64,000 bases of DNA, from contig NZ_JABMCJ010000082.1 of the NCBI RefSeq assembly GCF_013359755.1, forward strand, positions 124,001 through 188,000, read 5' to 3'. The notes under the pieces were generated by a model, which saw only the letters and a program-made list of their open reading frames with translations, did not search any database and had not been told where the DNA came from. The translations under genes were made by a program, and so were the position numbers. This document shows, piece after piece, positions 1 through 8,460 of this stretch. Position 1 is the first letter of the stretch. Each line of letters starts with the position of its first letter. The DNA comes from Tardiphaga robiniae (lineage in GTDB: Bacteria; Pseudomonadota; Alphaproteobacteria; Rhizobiales; Xanthobacteraceae).

Positions 1-27
1 CGCGACAACGTCAAAGGGAGGGTTCCC

Positions 28-111
28 ATGACTATGTTCGGCCAACTGAGCGTTGTGGCCGCCTATGCGGCAATCGCCTTCGTCGGCGCTATCGTATTTG
101 GCGTGCTGTAG
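28..111 (+). CDS. small hydrophobic peptide (27 aa)
   Basis: This is a 27-residue open frame starting at an ATG preceded by a good Shine-Dalgarno stretch (AAAGGGAGG about 7 bases upstream). After the first few residues it is almost entirely Ala, Val, Ile, Phe and Gly, so it would form one membrane helix. A strong intrinsic terminator follows 33 bases after the stop, which suggests a short transcript made for this peptide alone or the end of an operon that begins left of the window. I do not recognise a family. The ribosome site and terminator make it more credible than an average frame of this size. Confidence 0.45.
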   Translation: MTMFGQLSVVAAYAAIAFVGAIVFGVL

Positions 112-143
112 AGCCCTAATCCCATAAAGCTTTCTCACCTATG

Positions 144-172
144 GCGTCCGCTCTCCCGAGCGGGCGCTTTTT
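144..172 (+). terminator. intrinsic terminator
   Basis: A 10-bp stem (GCGTCCGCTC with GAGCGGGCGC, one G-U pair) with a TCCC loop is followed directly by five T residues. It closes the transcript carrying the small hydrophobic peptide gene. Confidence 0.85.
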
Positions 173-312
173 GCTGTTGTGACCTGCCAATAGCCGATTG
201 ACAGTTTGACGCAGGCCGGGGCCTGATGCCCCCGTTGCGAGCGCTTGCGCGTGGACCGGGATGACCGCCCGCGCAGTAGACCAGCGCCAAATTCAGAAGT
301 CAGGAAACGCCT

Positions 313-1323
313 ATGCGCAAATTCTTTGCCGCAGCCATTGCGGCTGTATCACTCGCCGCTGCACTTGCAGCCCCTGCTGCGGCGCAAACCCCGATCAAGA
401 TCATGGTTGGCGGTATCGACAAGCAGATCTATCTGCCGGCGAAACTCGCGGCGCAGCTCGGATTCTTCAAGGAACAGGGGCTCGACGTCGAACTGTTCAA
501 CTCCACCTCCGGCTCACAGGCGGCGACCGCCCTGCTCGCGCGCGAAGTGCAAGGCGTGGTCGGTTTCTACGATCACACCATCGACTTGCAGTCCAAGGGC
601 AAGTTCATCACCTCGGTGGTGCAATTCGCCGTCGCGCCTGGCGAAGTCGTGCTGGTGAAAGCCGCCGACGTCGACAAGCTGAAGGATCCCGCCAACTGGA
701 AGGGCCAGGCGCTCGGCGTCACCGGCCTCGGCTCTGCCACCGACTTCCTGACCCGCGCGCTCGCCGCCAAGGCGGGACTGAAGATGCAGGACTACACACT
801 GGTGCCGGTCGGCGCAGGCGATACGTTCCTCGCTTCCATGCAGCAGGGCAAGATCGTTTCCGGCATGACCACGGAGCCGACGGTGGCGCGCGCTGTGAAA
901 AACGGCACGGCCAAAGTCGGCATCGATCTGCGCACACCGGAAAGCACCCGCGCTGCACTCGGCGGCGATTATCCGGCCGCGTGTCTCTATATGGACCGCG
1001 CCTGGATGGAGGCGAACAAGGAGACGGCACAGAAGGTCGTCAATGCCTTCGTGAAGACGCTGAAGTGGATGAATACCCACTCGCCCGAAGAGATCGCAGC
1101 TCAAATGCCGAAGGACTATTATGCCGGCGAACTCGATCTCTATGTGCAGGGTCTGCGCGAAGGCAAGCCGCAATATTCGGTCGACGGCATGATGCCTGCT
1201 GGTGCACCGGAGTCGGTGCTGAGTGTGCTGAACAGCTTCTCGCCCAACCTCAAGGGCAAGACCATCGACCTGGCCAAGACCTACACCACGGATTTCGTGG
1301 TCAAAGCCAACGCGACGAACTGA
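313..1323 (+). CDS. ABC transporter substrate-binding protein, NitT/TauT (NMT1-like) type
   Basis: This 336-residue protein is the periplasmic binding component of an importer whose ATPase and permease follow on the same strand. Residues 1-24 form a Sec signal peptide with an alanine-rich core and an AAA-Q cleavage zone. The mature part begins with the first beta strand and the 'pathway to a helix' pattern (PAKLAAQLGFFKEQGLDVEL) typical of SsuA/TauA/ThiY-type proteins. The start is supported by AGGAAACG upstream. The ligand is not evident. Nitrate, sulfonate, taurine or pyrimidine precursors are all possible for the family. No riboswitch precedes it, so a thiamine role is not supported despite the thi operon 11 kb away. 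Confidence 0.85.
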   Translation: MRKFFAAAIAAVSLAAALAAPAAAQTPIKIMVGGIDKQIYLPAKLAAQLGFFKEQGLDVELFNSTSGSQAATALLAREVQGVVGFYDHTIDLQSKGKFITSVVQFAVAPGEVVLVKAADVDKLKDPANWKGQALGVTGLGSATDFLTRALAAKAGLKMQDYTLVPVGAGDTFLASMQQGKIVSGMTTEPTVARAVKNGTAKVGIDLRTPESTRAALGGDYPAACLYMDRAWMEANKETAQKVVNAFVKTLKWMNTHSPEEIAAQMPKDYYAGELDLYVQGLREGKPQYSVDGMMPAGAPESVLSVLNSFSPNLKGKTIDLAKTYTTDFVVKANATN

Positions 1324-1330
1324 GGCCCTT

Positions 1331-1430
1331 CTCCCCTCCCCCTTGCGGGGAGGGGCCGGGGGTGGGGGTAGCCACAAGGGACGTCACTTGTGGACCCCCC
1401 TCCCCGACCCTCCCGCGCAAGGGGGGAGGG
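1331..1430. repeat. long G/C-rich inverted repeat (REP-like) inside the ABC operon
   Basis: Two arms of nearly 40 bases, one running CTCCCCTCCCCCTTGCGGGG and the other the reverse pattern, face each other around a central CCACAAG/CTTGTGG hairpin. The element fills most of the gap between the binding-protein gene and the ATPase gene. Similar C-rich/G-rich palindromes are dispersed between genes in many Rhizobiales. In RNA it would fold into a strong hairpin, which could raise the level of the upstream binding-protein message relative to the membrane components. That role is inference. Confidence 0.7.
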
Positions 1431-1495
1431 AGCAGAACGAGCGCGCTTTACCCGCGGACTTCAACAACGACTCTGATAATAAAGCAAATGCAATC

Positions 1496-2296
1496 ATGAA
1501 TGCTCCCGCACCCTCCGCCGTCGCGCTGAAGAACGTCGCGCGCCGCTTCGTCACGCCTTCGGGTGACGTTCTCTCCGCGCTTGAGGATTTCGACCTCAGC
1601 ATTGCACCCGGTGAATTCATGGCCGTGGTGGGCCCGACCGGCTGCGGCAAGTCGACGACGCTCGGACTGATCGCCGGGCTCGCCCGCCCGCAAGGCGGCG
1701 AGGTCACATTGTTCGATGCGCCGGTGACCGGTGTTGATCGGCGCGTTGGCTTCGTGTTCCAGCAGGATGCAGTGTTTCCGTGGCGCGACGTGCTCGGCAA
1801 TGTCATGGCCGGACCGCTATTTCGCGGTGTCCCGAAAGACAAGGCGGAGGCTACCGCGCGCGACTGGATCATTCGCGTCGGCCTGAAAGGCTTCGAGCAT
1901 CATCATCCGCATCAGCTCTCCGGCGGCATGCGCAAGCGCGTGGCGCTGGCGCAGACCTTCATCAACAATCCGCAGGTCCTCTTGATGGACGAGCCATTCT
2001 CCGCGCTCGACGTGCAGACCCGCGAACTGATGCAGGAGGAATTGCTGCAGCTCTGGGCGCAGGCGAAATCGGCGGTGCTGTTCGTAACGCATGATCTCGA
2101 CGAGGCGATCCTGCTCGCCGATCGCGTCGCCGTGCTGACCACACGACCGGCGCGCGTAAAGTCCGTCCACACCATCGACCTGCCGCGTCCACGCGATGTC
2201 GCGACGCTGCGCTATGACGAACGTTTCATCGCCATTGCGCGAAAGATCTCTGACGACCTGCGCGAGGAAGTATTGCGCGCACGGGCAGGACACTAG
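1496..2296 (+). CDS. ABC transporter ATP-binding protein, NitT/TauT type
   Basis: This 266-residue ATPase energises import by the neighbouring permease. It carries the Walker A motif GPTGCGKST, a Q-loop in FVFQQDAVFPW, the signature LSGGMRKRVALAQ, the Walker B motif VLLMDEPF and the H-loop FVTHDLDEAI, in the right order and spacing. The reading frame is open further upstream into the palindromic repeat. The start chosen is the ATG of MNAPAPSAV, because the upstream codons only translate the repeat. The stop lies one base before the permease start, so the two are probably translationally coupled. Confidence 0.9.
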   Translation: MNAPAPSAVALKNVARRFVTPSGDVLSALEDFDLSIAPGEFMAVVGPTGCGKSTTLGLIAGLARPQGGEVTLFDAPVTGVDRRVGFVFQQDAVFPWRDVLGNVMAGPLFRGVPKDKAEATARDWIIRVGLKGFEHHHPHQLSGGMRKRVALAQTFINNPQVLLMDEPFSALDVQTRELMQEELLQLWAQAKSAVLFVTHDLDEAILLADRVAVLTTRPARVKSVHTIDLPRPRDVATLRYDERFIAIARKISDDLREEVLRARAGH

Positions 2297-2297
2297 A

Positions 2298-3152
2298 ATG
2301 ACCGAGACAACAGTGACCGCCCCCCTCGCCGCCGACGGCCGTATCGAGACCGCCGTCCAGCGCCTGCGCCGCCATCAGCGCCTCGTGCTGGTACTGCGGC
2401 TTGCCGTTCTCGTATTCCTGATCGGTGGCTGGGAATTCGGCGTCCGCCTTGGCGTGATCGATCCGTTCTTCTTTGGCCAGCCTTCGGGCATCGTCACCAA
2501 GCTGATCGACTGGACCGAAAACGGCACCTCGATCGGCCCGCTGTGGAAGCAGATCTGGGTGACGATCTACGAGGCCGGCGCCGGCTTCCTGATCGGCTCC
2601 GCCATGGGCATCCTGTGCGGCATCGCGCTGGGCCGTAACCAGCTCCTGTCGGACGTGTTCTCGATCTACATCAAGGTCGCGAATTCGATCCCGCGCGTCG
2701 TGCTCGGCTCGATCTTCATCGTGGCCCTCGGCCTCGGTGCGGCATCGAAGATCGCACTCGCCGTCGTGATGGTGTTCTTCGTGGTATTCGCCAACGCCTT
2801 CCAGGGCGTGCGCGAGGCCGACAAGAACCTGATCGCCAATGCGCGCATCCTCGGCGCCAGCAACTGGCAAATGACCCGCGCCGTGGTGCTGCCCTCGGCG
2901 CTGTCCTGGATTCTCGCCAGCCTGCATGTCTCGTTCGGCTTCGCGCTGGTCGGCGCCATCGTCGGAGAGTTTTTGGGTGCCCGCGAAGGCATGGGACTGC
3001 TGATCGCGACCGCACAGGGCTCGTTCGATTCCAACGGCGTGTTCGCCGCGATGATCGTTATCGCGATCGTGGCGCTGCTGGCCGAATGGATCCTGACCAT
3101 GATCGAGAACCGGCTGCTGACATGGCGCCCGGATACCACCGTTAACGAGTGA
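2298..3152 (+). CDS. ABC transporter permease, NitT/TauT type
   Basis: This 284-residue inner-membrane protein of the BPD_transp_1 superfamily forms the channel of the importer. It has an N-terminal cytoplasmic stretch, a first helix near residues 33-52, and the EAA loop that contacts the ATPase (ANARILGASNWQMTRAVVLPSA). The start ATG with AGGA upstream sits immediately after the ATPase stop codon. The order binding protein, ATPase, permease is typical for single-permease sulfonate/nitrate-type systems, in which the permease homodimerises. A strong hairpin follows the gene. Confidence 0.9.
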   Translation: MTETTVTAPLAADGRIETAVQRLRRHQRLVLVLRLAVLVFLIGGWEFGVRLGVIDPFFFGQPSGIVTKLIDWTENGTSIGPLWKQIWVTIYEAGAGFLIGSAMGILCGIALGRNQLLSDVFSIYIKVANSIPRVVLGSIFIVALGLGAASKIALAVVMVFFVVFANAFQGVREADKNLIANARILGASNWQMTRAVVLPSALSWILASLHVSFGFALVGAIVGEFLGAREGMGLLIATAQGSFDSNGVFAAMIVIAIVALLAEWILTMIENRLLTWRPDTTVNE

Positions 3153-3162
3153 CCACTGAAGC

Positions 3163-3193
3163 CCGGCGCGCTTGATTCAAATCAGCGCGCCGG
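3163..3193 (+). terminator. strong hairpin after the ABC operon
   Basis: The arms CCGGCGCGC and GCGCGCCGG enclose TTGATTCAAATCA, which itself pairs further inward with one bulged T. There is no T run, so this may be a Rho-assisted terminator or a message-stabilising end rather than a classical intrinsic terminator. Confidence 0.5.
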
Positions 3194-3370
3194 CGGTCAT
3201 TCCCGGTGCAACAATGTTGTCCGCCTCCCCCCGCGACGACACATTTCCCCGCCGCGACGAAACCGTTTTGCAGAATTGACGCAAATCTCCTGAAACGGCC
3301 GCTGGGTACATCTCCTGCCAACGAGGCGCCGAACGGGCGCTCATTCACAGGCGCTCAAACGGAGATTCCC

Positions 3371-4066
3371 ATGATCACCCTCGCTTCTTTCGAACGAAAA
3401 ATTCGCCGTGCTGCCGTCGCAATCGGCGCGCTCCTTGCCGGCGCATTCTCCTTTGCCCATCCGGCAGCCGCAACGCCGCTGCCGCTGTTTCCGTTCTTCA
3501 TGGCGCCGCCGGTCCAGAGCGAGCCTGCGCCCTATGTGCAGTCGCCGCAGATGGATGACGAGCGCTCTGCCATCGAACAGCCCGCGCGCTTCAGGCGGCA
3601 GATCGTCAACTATCCGACCCGCGAGGCCGCCGGCACGATCATCGTCGATACGCCGAACACCTATCTGTATTACGTGCTCGGCAACGGTCAGGCGCTCCGC
3701 TACGGCATCGGCGTCGGCCGCGATGGTTTCACCTGGTCAGGCGTGCAGACCGTGACCCGCAAGGCCGAATGGCCGGCATGGACCCCACCCGCTGAAATGA
3801 TCGCACGCCAACCCTATCTGCCGCGCCACATGGCCGGCGGTCCCGGCAACCCGCTCGGCGCCCGCGCCATGTATCTCGGCGGCACCATCTATCGCATTCA
3901 CGGCACCAATATGCCGGAGACCATCGGCACGCAGGTCTCGTCGGGCTGCATCCGCCTCACCAATCAGGACGTGTCGGATCTGTATTCCCGCGTCACCGTC
4001 GGCACCAAGGTCGTCGTGCTGCCGATGGATCGCCGTGCAGACAGCGCAAGCGGCAAGCGTGGCTAA
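3371..4066 (+). CDS. L,D-transpeptidase (YkuD family)
   Basis: This 231-residue exported enzyme should make 3-3 cross-links in peptidoglycan or attach proteins to it. An Arg-rich start and hydrophobic residues 13-35 form a signal peptide. The YkuD domain spans about residues 85-225 and has the complete catalytic pattern: H177, then SSGCIR with nucleophile C193 and R195. The ATG chosen has GGAG eight bases upstream; an earlier in-frame start has no comparable site. A longer paralogue lies at 33.1-34.3 kb and shares the segment around TWSGVQTVTRKAEWP but has lost the Arg after the catalytic Cys. Confidence 0.88.
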   Translation: MITLASFERKIRRAAVAIGALLAGAFSFAHPAAATPLPLFPFFMAPPVQSEPAPYVQSPQMDDERSAIEQPARFRRQIVNYPTREAAGTIIVDTPNTYLYYVLGNGQALRYGIGVGRDGFTWSGVQTVTRKAEWPAWTPPAEMIARQPYLPRHMAGGPGNPLGARAMYLGGTIYRIHGTNMPETIGTQVSSGCIRLTNQDVSDLYSRVTVGTKVVVLPMDRRADSASGKRG

Positions 4067-4113
4067 AGTCGGGCACGGTTCATAACTGGCGCGCGTCACC
4101 ACAGCATTGTAAT

Positions 4114-4137
4114 GTCCCCGCGTTTTCGAGCGGGGAC
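4114..4137 (+). promoter_or_regulatory. hairpin covering the ribosome site of the DUF4403 gene
   Basis: GTCCCCGC and GCGGGGAC form a perfect 8-bp stem with an 8-base loop that ends three bases before the ATG at 4141. The only purine-rich ribosome-site candidate (CGGGGA) is in the right arm, so folding would hide it. No T run follows, so a terminator for the upstream transpeptidase gene is less likely. Confidence 0.4.
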
Positions 4138-4140
4138 ATC

Positions 4141-5691
4141 ATGCGTCTGAAACCAATTCTGATCGGCGCGGTGCTGGTCGCCGTCTTTTTCGTGGTCGCA
4201 CTCAAGGTGATGGACTACGTGGCACCGCGCGGCGCTGGCCCGGCGCCGGTGCTGGTCGCATTGCCGCCACTGCCGCCCTCACCCGCACGCAGTTCAAGCA
4301 TCATCGCGCCGGTCGCCATTGCACTCACCGCGATCCGCGATGCCGCCGACCGCGGCGCGCCGCGCAGCTTCAGCGGCACAGCTGACAATCCTGTACAGCA
4401 ATTGCTGCAGGATGCCGATATCAAGTGGACCGCCGCACGCGGTCCAATCGCGGCGACCGGCGCGCAGGACACGCTGACCATGTCCACGCCACTGAGCGGC
4501 ACGCTCAATGTCACCGGCGCCATCTCGACGAATGTGCGCGATGCGCTGGGCGGCGCGCTCGGCAACCTGCTCGGCGGCAATGTTGCCAAGCAGCTTGGCA
4601 ACATCAACATCAAGAACGTAAATGCCAATGCGGAAATCCGCGGCAATGTGGTGGTCTCGGCGCAGCCGCGGCTGACGCCGAACTGGCGGATCGACCCGAA
4701 CCTGACCGCTCAGGTGACACTCGGCGACACCAACGTCGCGGTCGCCGGTGCCCGCATCAATGTGCCCGCGCAGGTCAAGCCGATGATCGACAATGCGGTC
4801 AACGAGCAGATCATCGCCCTGCAGCAGCGCCTGCGCAACGATCCCGCTTTCGAACAGAATGCCCGGCGCGAATGGGCCAAACTCTGCCGGTCGATCCCGC
4901 TGCAAGGTGCGAGCGCATTGCAGAACCTGTTCATCGAACTGAAGCCGACGCGTGCCGTCGCCGCCCAGCCGCGCATCGATGCCAGCAATTTGACGCTGAC
5001 ACTCGGCGTCGAGGCCGAAACACGCGTGACCTCAACACAGACGCAGCCAAATTGTCCGTTCCCCGCCACACTCGCCATCGTGCCGCCCGGCCCCGGCAAA
5101 CTCAGCATCGGTGTGCCCGTGGACATGCCTTTCACTGAACTGAATAAGATCATCGAGGCGCAACTCGTCGGCAAGACATTCCCGGAAGACAATTCCGGCG
5201 CGGTCGCAGTGACGGTGAAGAAGGCAACTGTCTCGGCATCCGGCGACCGCCTGCTCATCTCGTTGCTGGTGAATGCCAAGGAGAAGCAGAGCTGGTTCGG
5301 TCTTGGCGGCGAAGCAACCGTCCATGTCTGGGGCAAGCCTGCGCTCGATCAGGCGGCACAGACGCTACGCTTTACCGATCTGGAACTTGCCGTTGAATCA
5401 GAAGCGGCCTTCGGCCTGCTCGGTGCGGCAGCTCGTGCAGCCATGCCATTGCTACAGAAGACGCTGGCCGAACGTGCAACCATCGATCTAAAGCCCTTTG
5501 CCTCGAACGCGCAAAAGAAGATCGCCGCCGTCATCGCCGATTTCCAGAAGAACGAAAACGGCATCCGCGTCGGCGCCGAGATCAGCAGCCTCCGCCTTGG
5601 CGGGATCGCCTTCGATTCCAAAACACTCCGGGTGATCGCGGAAGCCGATGGCGCCATCAATGTGAATGTGACGGCCTTACCGGGGCTGTAG
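4141..5691 (+). CDS. DUF4403 family protein
   Basis: This 516-residue protein has a single N-terminal hydrophobic segment (residues 5-24) that acts as signal anchor, then a long periplasmic part rich in beta-strand-forming repeats (TLNVTGAISTNVRDALGG, NINIKNVNANAEIRGNVVV). It resembles the DUF4403 family, whose members look like lipid-binding tubular (TULIP-like) domains; the exact role is unknown. The ATG follows a hairpin that overlaps the ribosome site. The next gene is convergent, so this gene is probably transcribed alone. Confidence 0.7.
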   Translation: MRLKPILIGAVLVAVFFVVALKVMDYVAPRGAGPAPVLVALPPLPPSPARSSSIIAPVAIALTAIRDAADRGAPRSFSGTADNPVQQLLQDADIKWTAARGPIAATGAQDTLTMSTPLSGTLNVTGAISTNVRDALGGALGNLLGGNVAKQLGNINIKNVNANAEIRGNVVVSAQPRLTPNWRIDPNLTAQVTLGDTNVAVAGARINVPAQVKPMIDNAVNEQIIALQQRLRNDPAFEQNARREWAKLCRSIPLQGASALQNLFIELKPTRAVAAQPRIDASNLTLTLGVEAETRVTSTQTQPNCPFPATLAIVPPGPGKLSIGVPVDMPFTELNKIIEAQLVGKTFPEDNSGAVAVTVKKATVSASGDRLLISLLVNAKEKQSWFGLGGEATVHVWGKPALDQAAQTLRFTDLELAVESEAAFGLLGAAARAAMPLLQKTLAERATIDLKPFASNAQKKIAAVIADFQKNENGIRVGAEISSLRLGGIAFDSKTLRVIAEADGAINVNVTALPGL

Positions 5692-5791
5692 ATTCAACGC
5701 GATGACGCGGTGAAGAGCGCACCCGCAAAACGGGCGCGCCCTTATCGTCAGCTTACTGGTTCTTGGCTCGCGTTACGTGGCGCAAAAGGCC

Positions 5792-6334
5792 TTACATCGC
5801 ATACTTGAACTCAGGCATCGCCTTCAATTGATCCTTGCTGGCGCCGCTGAGCACGGCATGGTCGGGGTACCAAGGATTAGCCTTGGCGGCTGCGGGAGCT
5901 GCACCCGAGGTGGCTGCACCCGTGGTCATGCCGCTTGGGGGCGAGGTCGACTTCATGCCCGACGAACCGCCAGTTGAAGACGCCATTGTTGCGACCGGCT
6001 CGTTCACGAATTTGATCTTGTCATAAGGCACGGCGATCAGGCGTTCGCCGACACCGAGGAAACCACCGACGCCGATCACCACCGCCTTGATGTTCCCCTG
6101 CTTGTCGGTCAGGAGATCGTTGATCGAGCCGAGGCTCTCATTGGCTTCGTTATATACGCTCAGACCGACCACCTTCGATGTACGCCAGTTGCCATTGAAC
6201 GTCGTATCAGATGCGGTGACCGGCGCAGCTGCCGGGGCTGTGGTTGTCGTAGTTGCGCTCGGGCTCTGCGCGAAAGCTGCGGTTGCCAGCAACGCCGAAC
6301 CAACGATACCAGCCGTCATGTATTTCTTGAACAT
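5792..6334 (-). CDS. exported PRC-barrel domain protein
   Basis: This 180-residue protein has a signal peptide (MFKKYMTAGIVGSALLATAAFAQ), a Thr/Ala-rich linker, and then a PRC-barrel domain at about residues 48-115 (KVVGLSVYNEANESLGSINDLL, followed by VVIGVGGFLGVGERLIAVPY). The C-terminal part is Ser/Ala/Pro-rich and ends in NPWYPDHAVLSGASKDQLKAMP. The start is supported by AGGAGGAAC. PRC-barrels occur in ribosome maturation, photosynthetic and envelope proteins; the exported form is common in Rhizobiales and of unknown function. A cytoplasmic PRC-barrel gene lies directly upstream on the same strand. Confidence 0.8.
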   Translation of the reverse strand: MFKKYMTAGIVGSALLATAAFAQSPSATTTTTAPAAAPVTASDTTFNGNWRTSKVVGLSVYNEANESLGSINDLLTDKQGNIKAVVIGVGGFLGVGERLIAVPYDKIKFVNEPVATMASSTGGSSGMKSTSPPSGMTTGAATSGAAPAAAKANPWYPDHAVLSGASKDQLKAMPEFKYAM

Positions 6335-6413
6335 ATGTTCCTCCTGTCGTTGTGGGTCGTCCAAAACCAACGCGGAGGTACAATGACTGTTCCGGTTCCA
6401 CCGAAATCGGTCG

Positions 6414-6791
6414 TTAGAATTCGCCCCAATAGGGTGCGACGCCGTAGTGGCGATGCAGCGCTTCTTCCTGCGACCTGTCGCCCCAGTCGAATTCGCGTTT
6501 CTCGGTGAATGACGGCGCGCTGCGCAATTCTTCTTCGCTGATATCAAGTTGATACGCATCGAGCGTGCGATTGAAGGTCAGCCGCGCCCAAGGTAGCGGC
6601 AGCAGGTTCGAACCGAGGCCGAGAAAGCCGCCGAAGCTGAGGATGGCGTAGGACACTTTGCCGCTGATCTTGTCGATCATCAGACGTTCGATATGACCGA
6701 TGCGTTCGCCATTCGGACGTCGTACCGCCGTTCCCTCGATCCGGTCGCTCGCAATCAGGCTATGCGGCTTCGTCATGACGTCGGGAGTCAT
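6414..6791 (-). CDS. cytoplasmic PRC-barrel domain protein
   Basis: This 125-residue protein has no signal peptide. The PRC-barrel covers about residues 14-85, with IEGTAVRRPNGERIGHIERLMID and YAILSFGGFLGLGSNLLPLPW. The last third is acidic and contains WGDRSQEEALHRHYGV, a tail shared by many small Bradyrhizobium PRC proteins. I chose the second ATG because GGAGGCGACA precedes it, while the ATG four codons earlier lacks a ribosome site. The gene lies about 80 bases upstream of the exported PRC gene and may be co-transcribed with it. Function unknown; stress or RNA-related roles have been proposed for the domain. Confidence 0.8.
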   Translation of the reverse strand: MTPDVMTKPHSLIASDRIEGTAVRRPNGERIGHIERLMIDKISGKVSYAILSFGGFLGLGSNLLPLPWARLTFNRTLDAYQLDISEEELRSAPSFTEKREFDWGDRSQEEALHRHYGVAPYWGEF

Positions 6792-6948
6792 TGTCGCCTC
6801 CATAAATCAATTGAAGGGGTAACAATGCCCGGACGTGTTCCTTGTTCCGGCAATAGCGCAAAAGTGACCTGCACAAAAGAAACCACCACCCTTCCCTTGC
6901 GGGAAAGATGGTGGCGTCAGCCTGGTCGTAAGCGTCGCGGTCTTCGTA

Positions 6949-7542
6949 TCAGGTCTGGTAGTCGATCAGCAGGGCCGTGAATGACGCCTTGCTGCTGGAT
7001 GCTGTAGCGCTGGTGCCGCTCGCGCTGTAGGAGCTTGAAGACGAGGCCTCCAGCGATTGCTTCAGCGAGTCCAGGAACTGCTTCATGATATCGGAGATAC
7101 TGGTCGCGCTGTCCGTATCATCGGTACTGTCGGTACTATCGGCGCTATCCGCCGGCGGTGGGCCGCCGGGTCCACCGCCAGGAGGTGGACCACCGGCACC
7201 GCGAGCGCCGCCTGCTCCACCCGGTCCGCCATCGGCGAAGGCCGACTGGAACACGCCCTGCAATTCGGTGGCCTGGTCCGAGGTCAGCTTGCCGCTGGAC
7301 ACCTGGGCACTGATGAGATCGTCGATCTTCGATTTCATCTCGTCCGGCGACGGCCGGCTGCCGCTGCTCTGGCTCGAACGGTCGGCCTGCAGCGACGAGT
7401 CGATATCGGTTAAAGCAGAGGACAGCGCATCCTGATCGCCGCTGCTGATCTTTCCGGAGGAAAACTCGGCCTGCAGCTCCTGCTGCAGTTTCTGAAGGGG
7501 GGATTGGTAGGAACTGCTGGACGCAGCCGAGATAGAGGTCAT
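6949..7542 (-). CDS. low-complexity Ser/Gly/Pro-rich protein of unknown function
   Basis: This 197-residue protein has no signal peptide or membrane segment. Residues 10-110 are helical and Ser/Gln/Asp-rich, with two similar segments (LQAEFSSGKISSGDQDALSS and LISAQVSSGKLTSDQATELQ), which looks like an internal duplication of an EF-hand-like or assembly motif. Residues about 115-140 are Gly-Pro repeats and the next part is Asp-Ser-Thr repeats. A TTG start four codons earlier is possible, but GGAG sits correctly for the ATG. I know similar proteins only as conserved hypotheticals in Bradyrhizobium relatives. It is divergent from the response regulator gene. Confidence 0.65.
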   Translation of the reverse strand: MTSISAASSSSYQSPLQKLQQELQAEFSSGKISSGDQDALSSALTDIDSSLQADRSSQSSGSRPSPDEMKSKIDDLISAQVSSGKLTSDQATELQGVFQSAFADGGPGGAGGARGAGGPPPGGGPGGPPPADSADSTDSTDDTDSATSISDIMKQFLDSLKQSLEASSSSSYSASGTSATASSSKASFTALLIDYQT

Positions 7543-7712
7543 GATCTGCTCCAAGGTGCTTGCTTAGTGCTCGCAACTTGCGGTTAACCTTCTTAACGAG
7601 GTCTTGTTATTGCCTTGCTGACATGTTGCGGTTTGTTGCGCCTCAGCCACCAGCAATAGTCCGAAACAAAAAACTTCTGCAGCCCGCGCCGATCCCGGCC
7701 AAAAGAGTTCGC

Positions 7713-8450
7713 ATGGCAAACGTACCGAACATCCTGGTCGTAGAAGACGACCGCGAAACCCGTACGCTGATCGCGAAGTATCTGCGTACCAATTCCTGCA
7801 ACGTCACCACCGCTGCCGACGGGCGCGAGATGGAAAAGGTGATGGCCGACACCCGTGTCGACCTGCTGATCCTCGACGTGATGCTGCCCGGCGAAGACGG
7901 CCTCAGCCTGTGCCGCAAGGTGCGCGCCGAGTCGCAACTGCCGATCATCATGCTGACGGCGCGCGGCGAAGACGTGGACCGCATTCTCGGCCTCGAAATG
8001 GGCGCCGACGACTACCTGCCAAAGCCCTTCAATCCGCGCGAATTGCTGGCACGCATCAATGCAGTGCTGCGCCGACAGGCCACGGCGCTCAATGCCAGCG
8101 CCACGCCGAACGCCACGGCGCTGTCATTCGCCGGCTGGCAGATCGACCTGCGCCTGCGCGAATTGCGCAATCCCGAAGGCGCGCGCGTCGCCATGACCTC
8201 GGCCGAATTCGATCTGCTGCGCGCCTTTGTCGAACGCTCCGGTCGGGTACTGTCGCGCGACAGCCTGCTCGATCTCACGCAGGGCCGCAGCGCCGGCTCG
8301 TTCGAACGCAGCATCGACGTGCTGGTCAGCCGTATCCGCCGCAAGATCGAGGTCGACCCGCAGGACGCGCAAATGATCAAGACGGTGCGTTCGGGCGGCT
8401 ACATGTTTACGCCGACGGTGGAAGCGGTCGCGACGGCCACGACCAACTAG
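7713..8450 (+). CDS. OmpR/PhoB-type response regulator
   Basis: This 245-residue regulator has a receiver domain at residues 6-118 with the acidic pocket E11/D12, phospho-acceptor D55 in LILDVMLPG, T82 and K104, and a winged-helix DNA-binding domain at about 140-235 (FDLLRAFVERSGRVLSRDSLL, then VLVSRIRRKIE). The frame is open upstream, but the conserved protein starts at MANVPNILVVEDD behind AAAAGAG. The histidine kinase gene starts ten bases after the stop, so the two are a cognate pair. The signal and targets are not visible; close relatives include RstA/OmpR-type regulators. Confidence 0.93.
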   Translation: MANVPNILVVEDDRETRTLIAKYLRTNSCNVTTAADGREMEKVMADTRVDLLILDVMLPGEDGLSLCRKVRAESQLPIIMLTARGEDVDRILGLEMGADDYLPKPFNPRELLARINAVLRRQATALNASATPNATALSFAGWQIDLRLRELRNPEGARVAMTSAEFDLLRAFVERSGRVLSRDSLLDLTQGRSAGSFERSIDVLVSRIRRKIEVDPQDAQMIKTVRSGGYMFTPTVEAVATATTN

Positions 8451-8460
8451 TTTCATCGAG

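Noticed and set aside
313-3152. Thiamine-precursor (ThiXYZ) identity for the NitT/TauT importer
   Set aside because: No TPP riboswitch precedes the operon and no THI5-type Cys motif is visible in the binding protein, so the family alone is reported.
3172-3185. FNR/FixK-like box TTGAT-TCAA-ATCAG
   Set aside because: It has a mismatch in the last position and lies in the loop of the strong CCGGCGCGC/GCGCGCCGG hairpin after the ABC operon, which explains its symmetry.
7584-7597. Possible CtrA site TTAACCTTCTTAAC
   Set aside because: The spacer between the TTAA units is five bases, not seven, so it does not fit the consensus.
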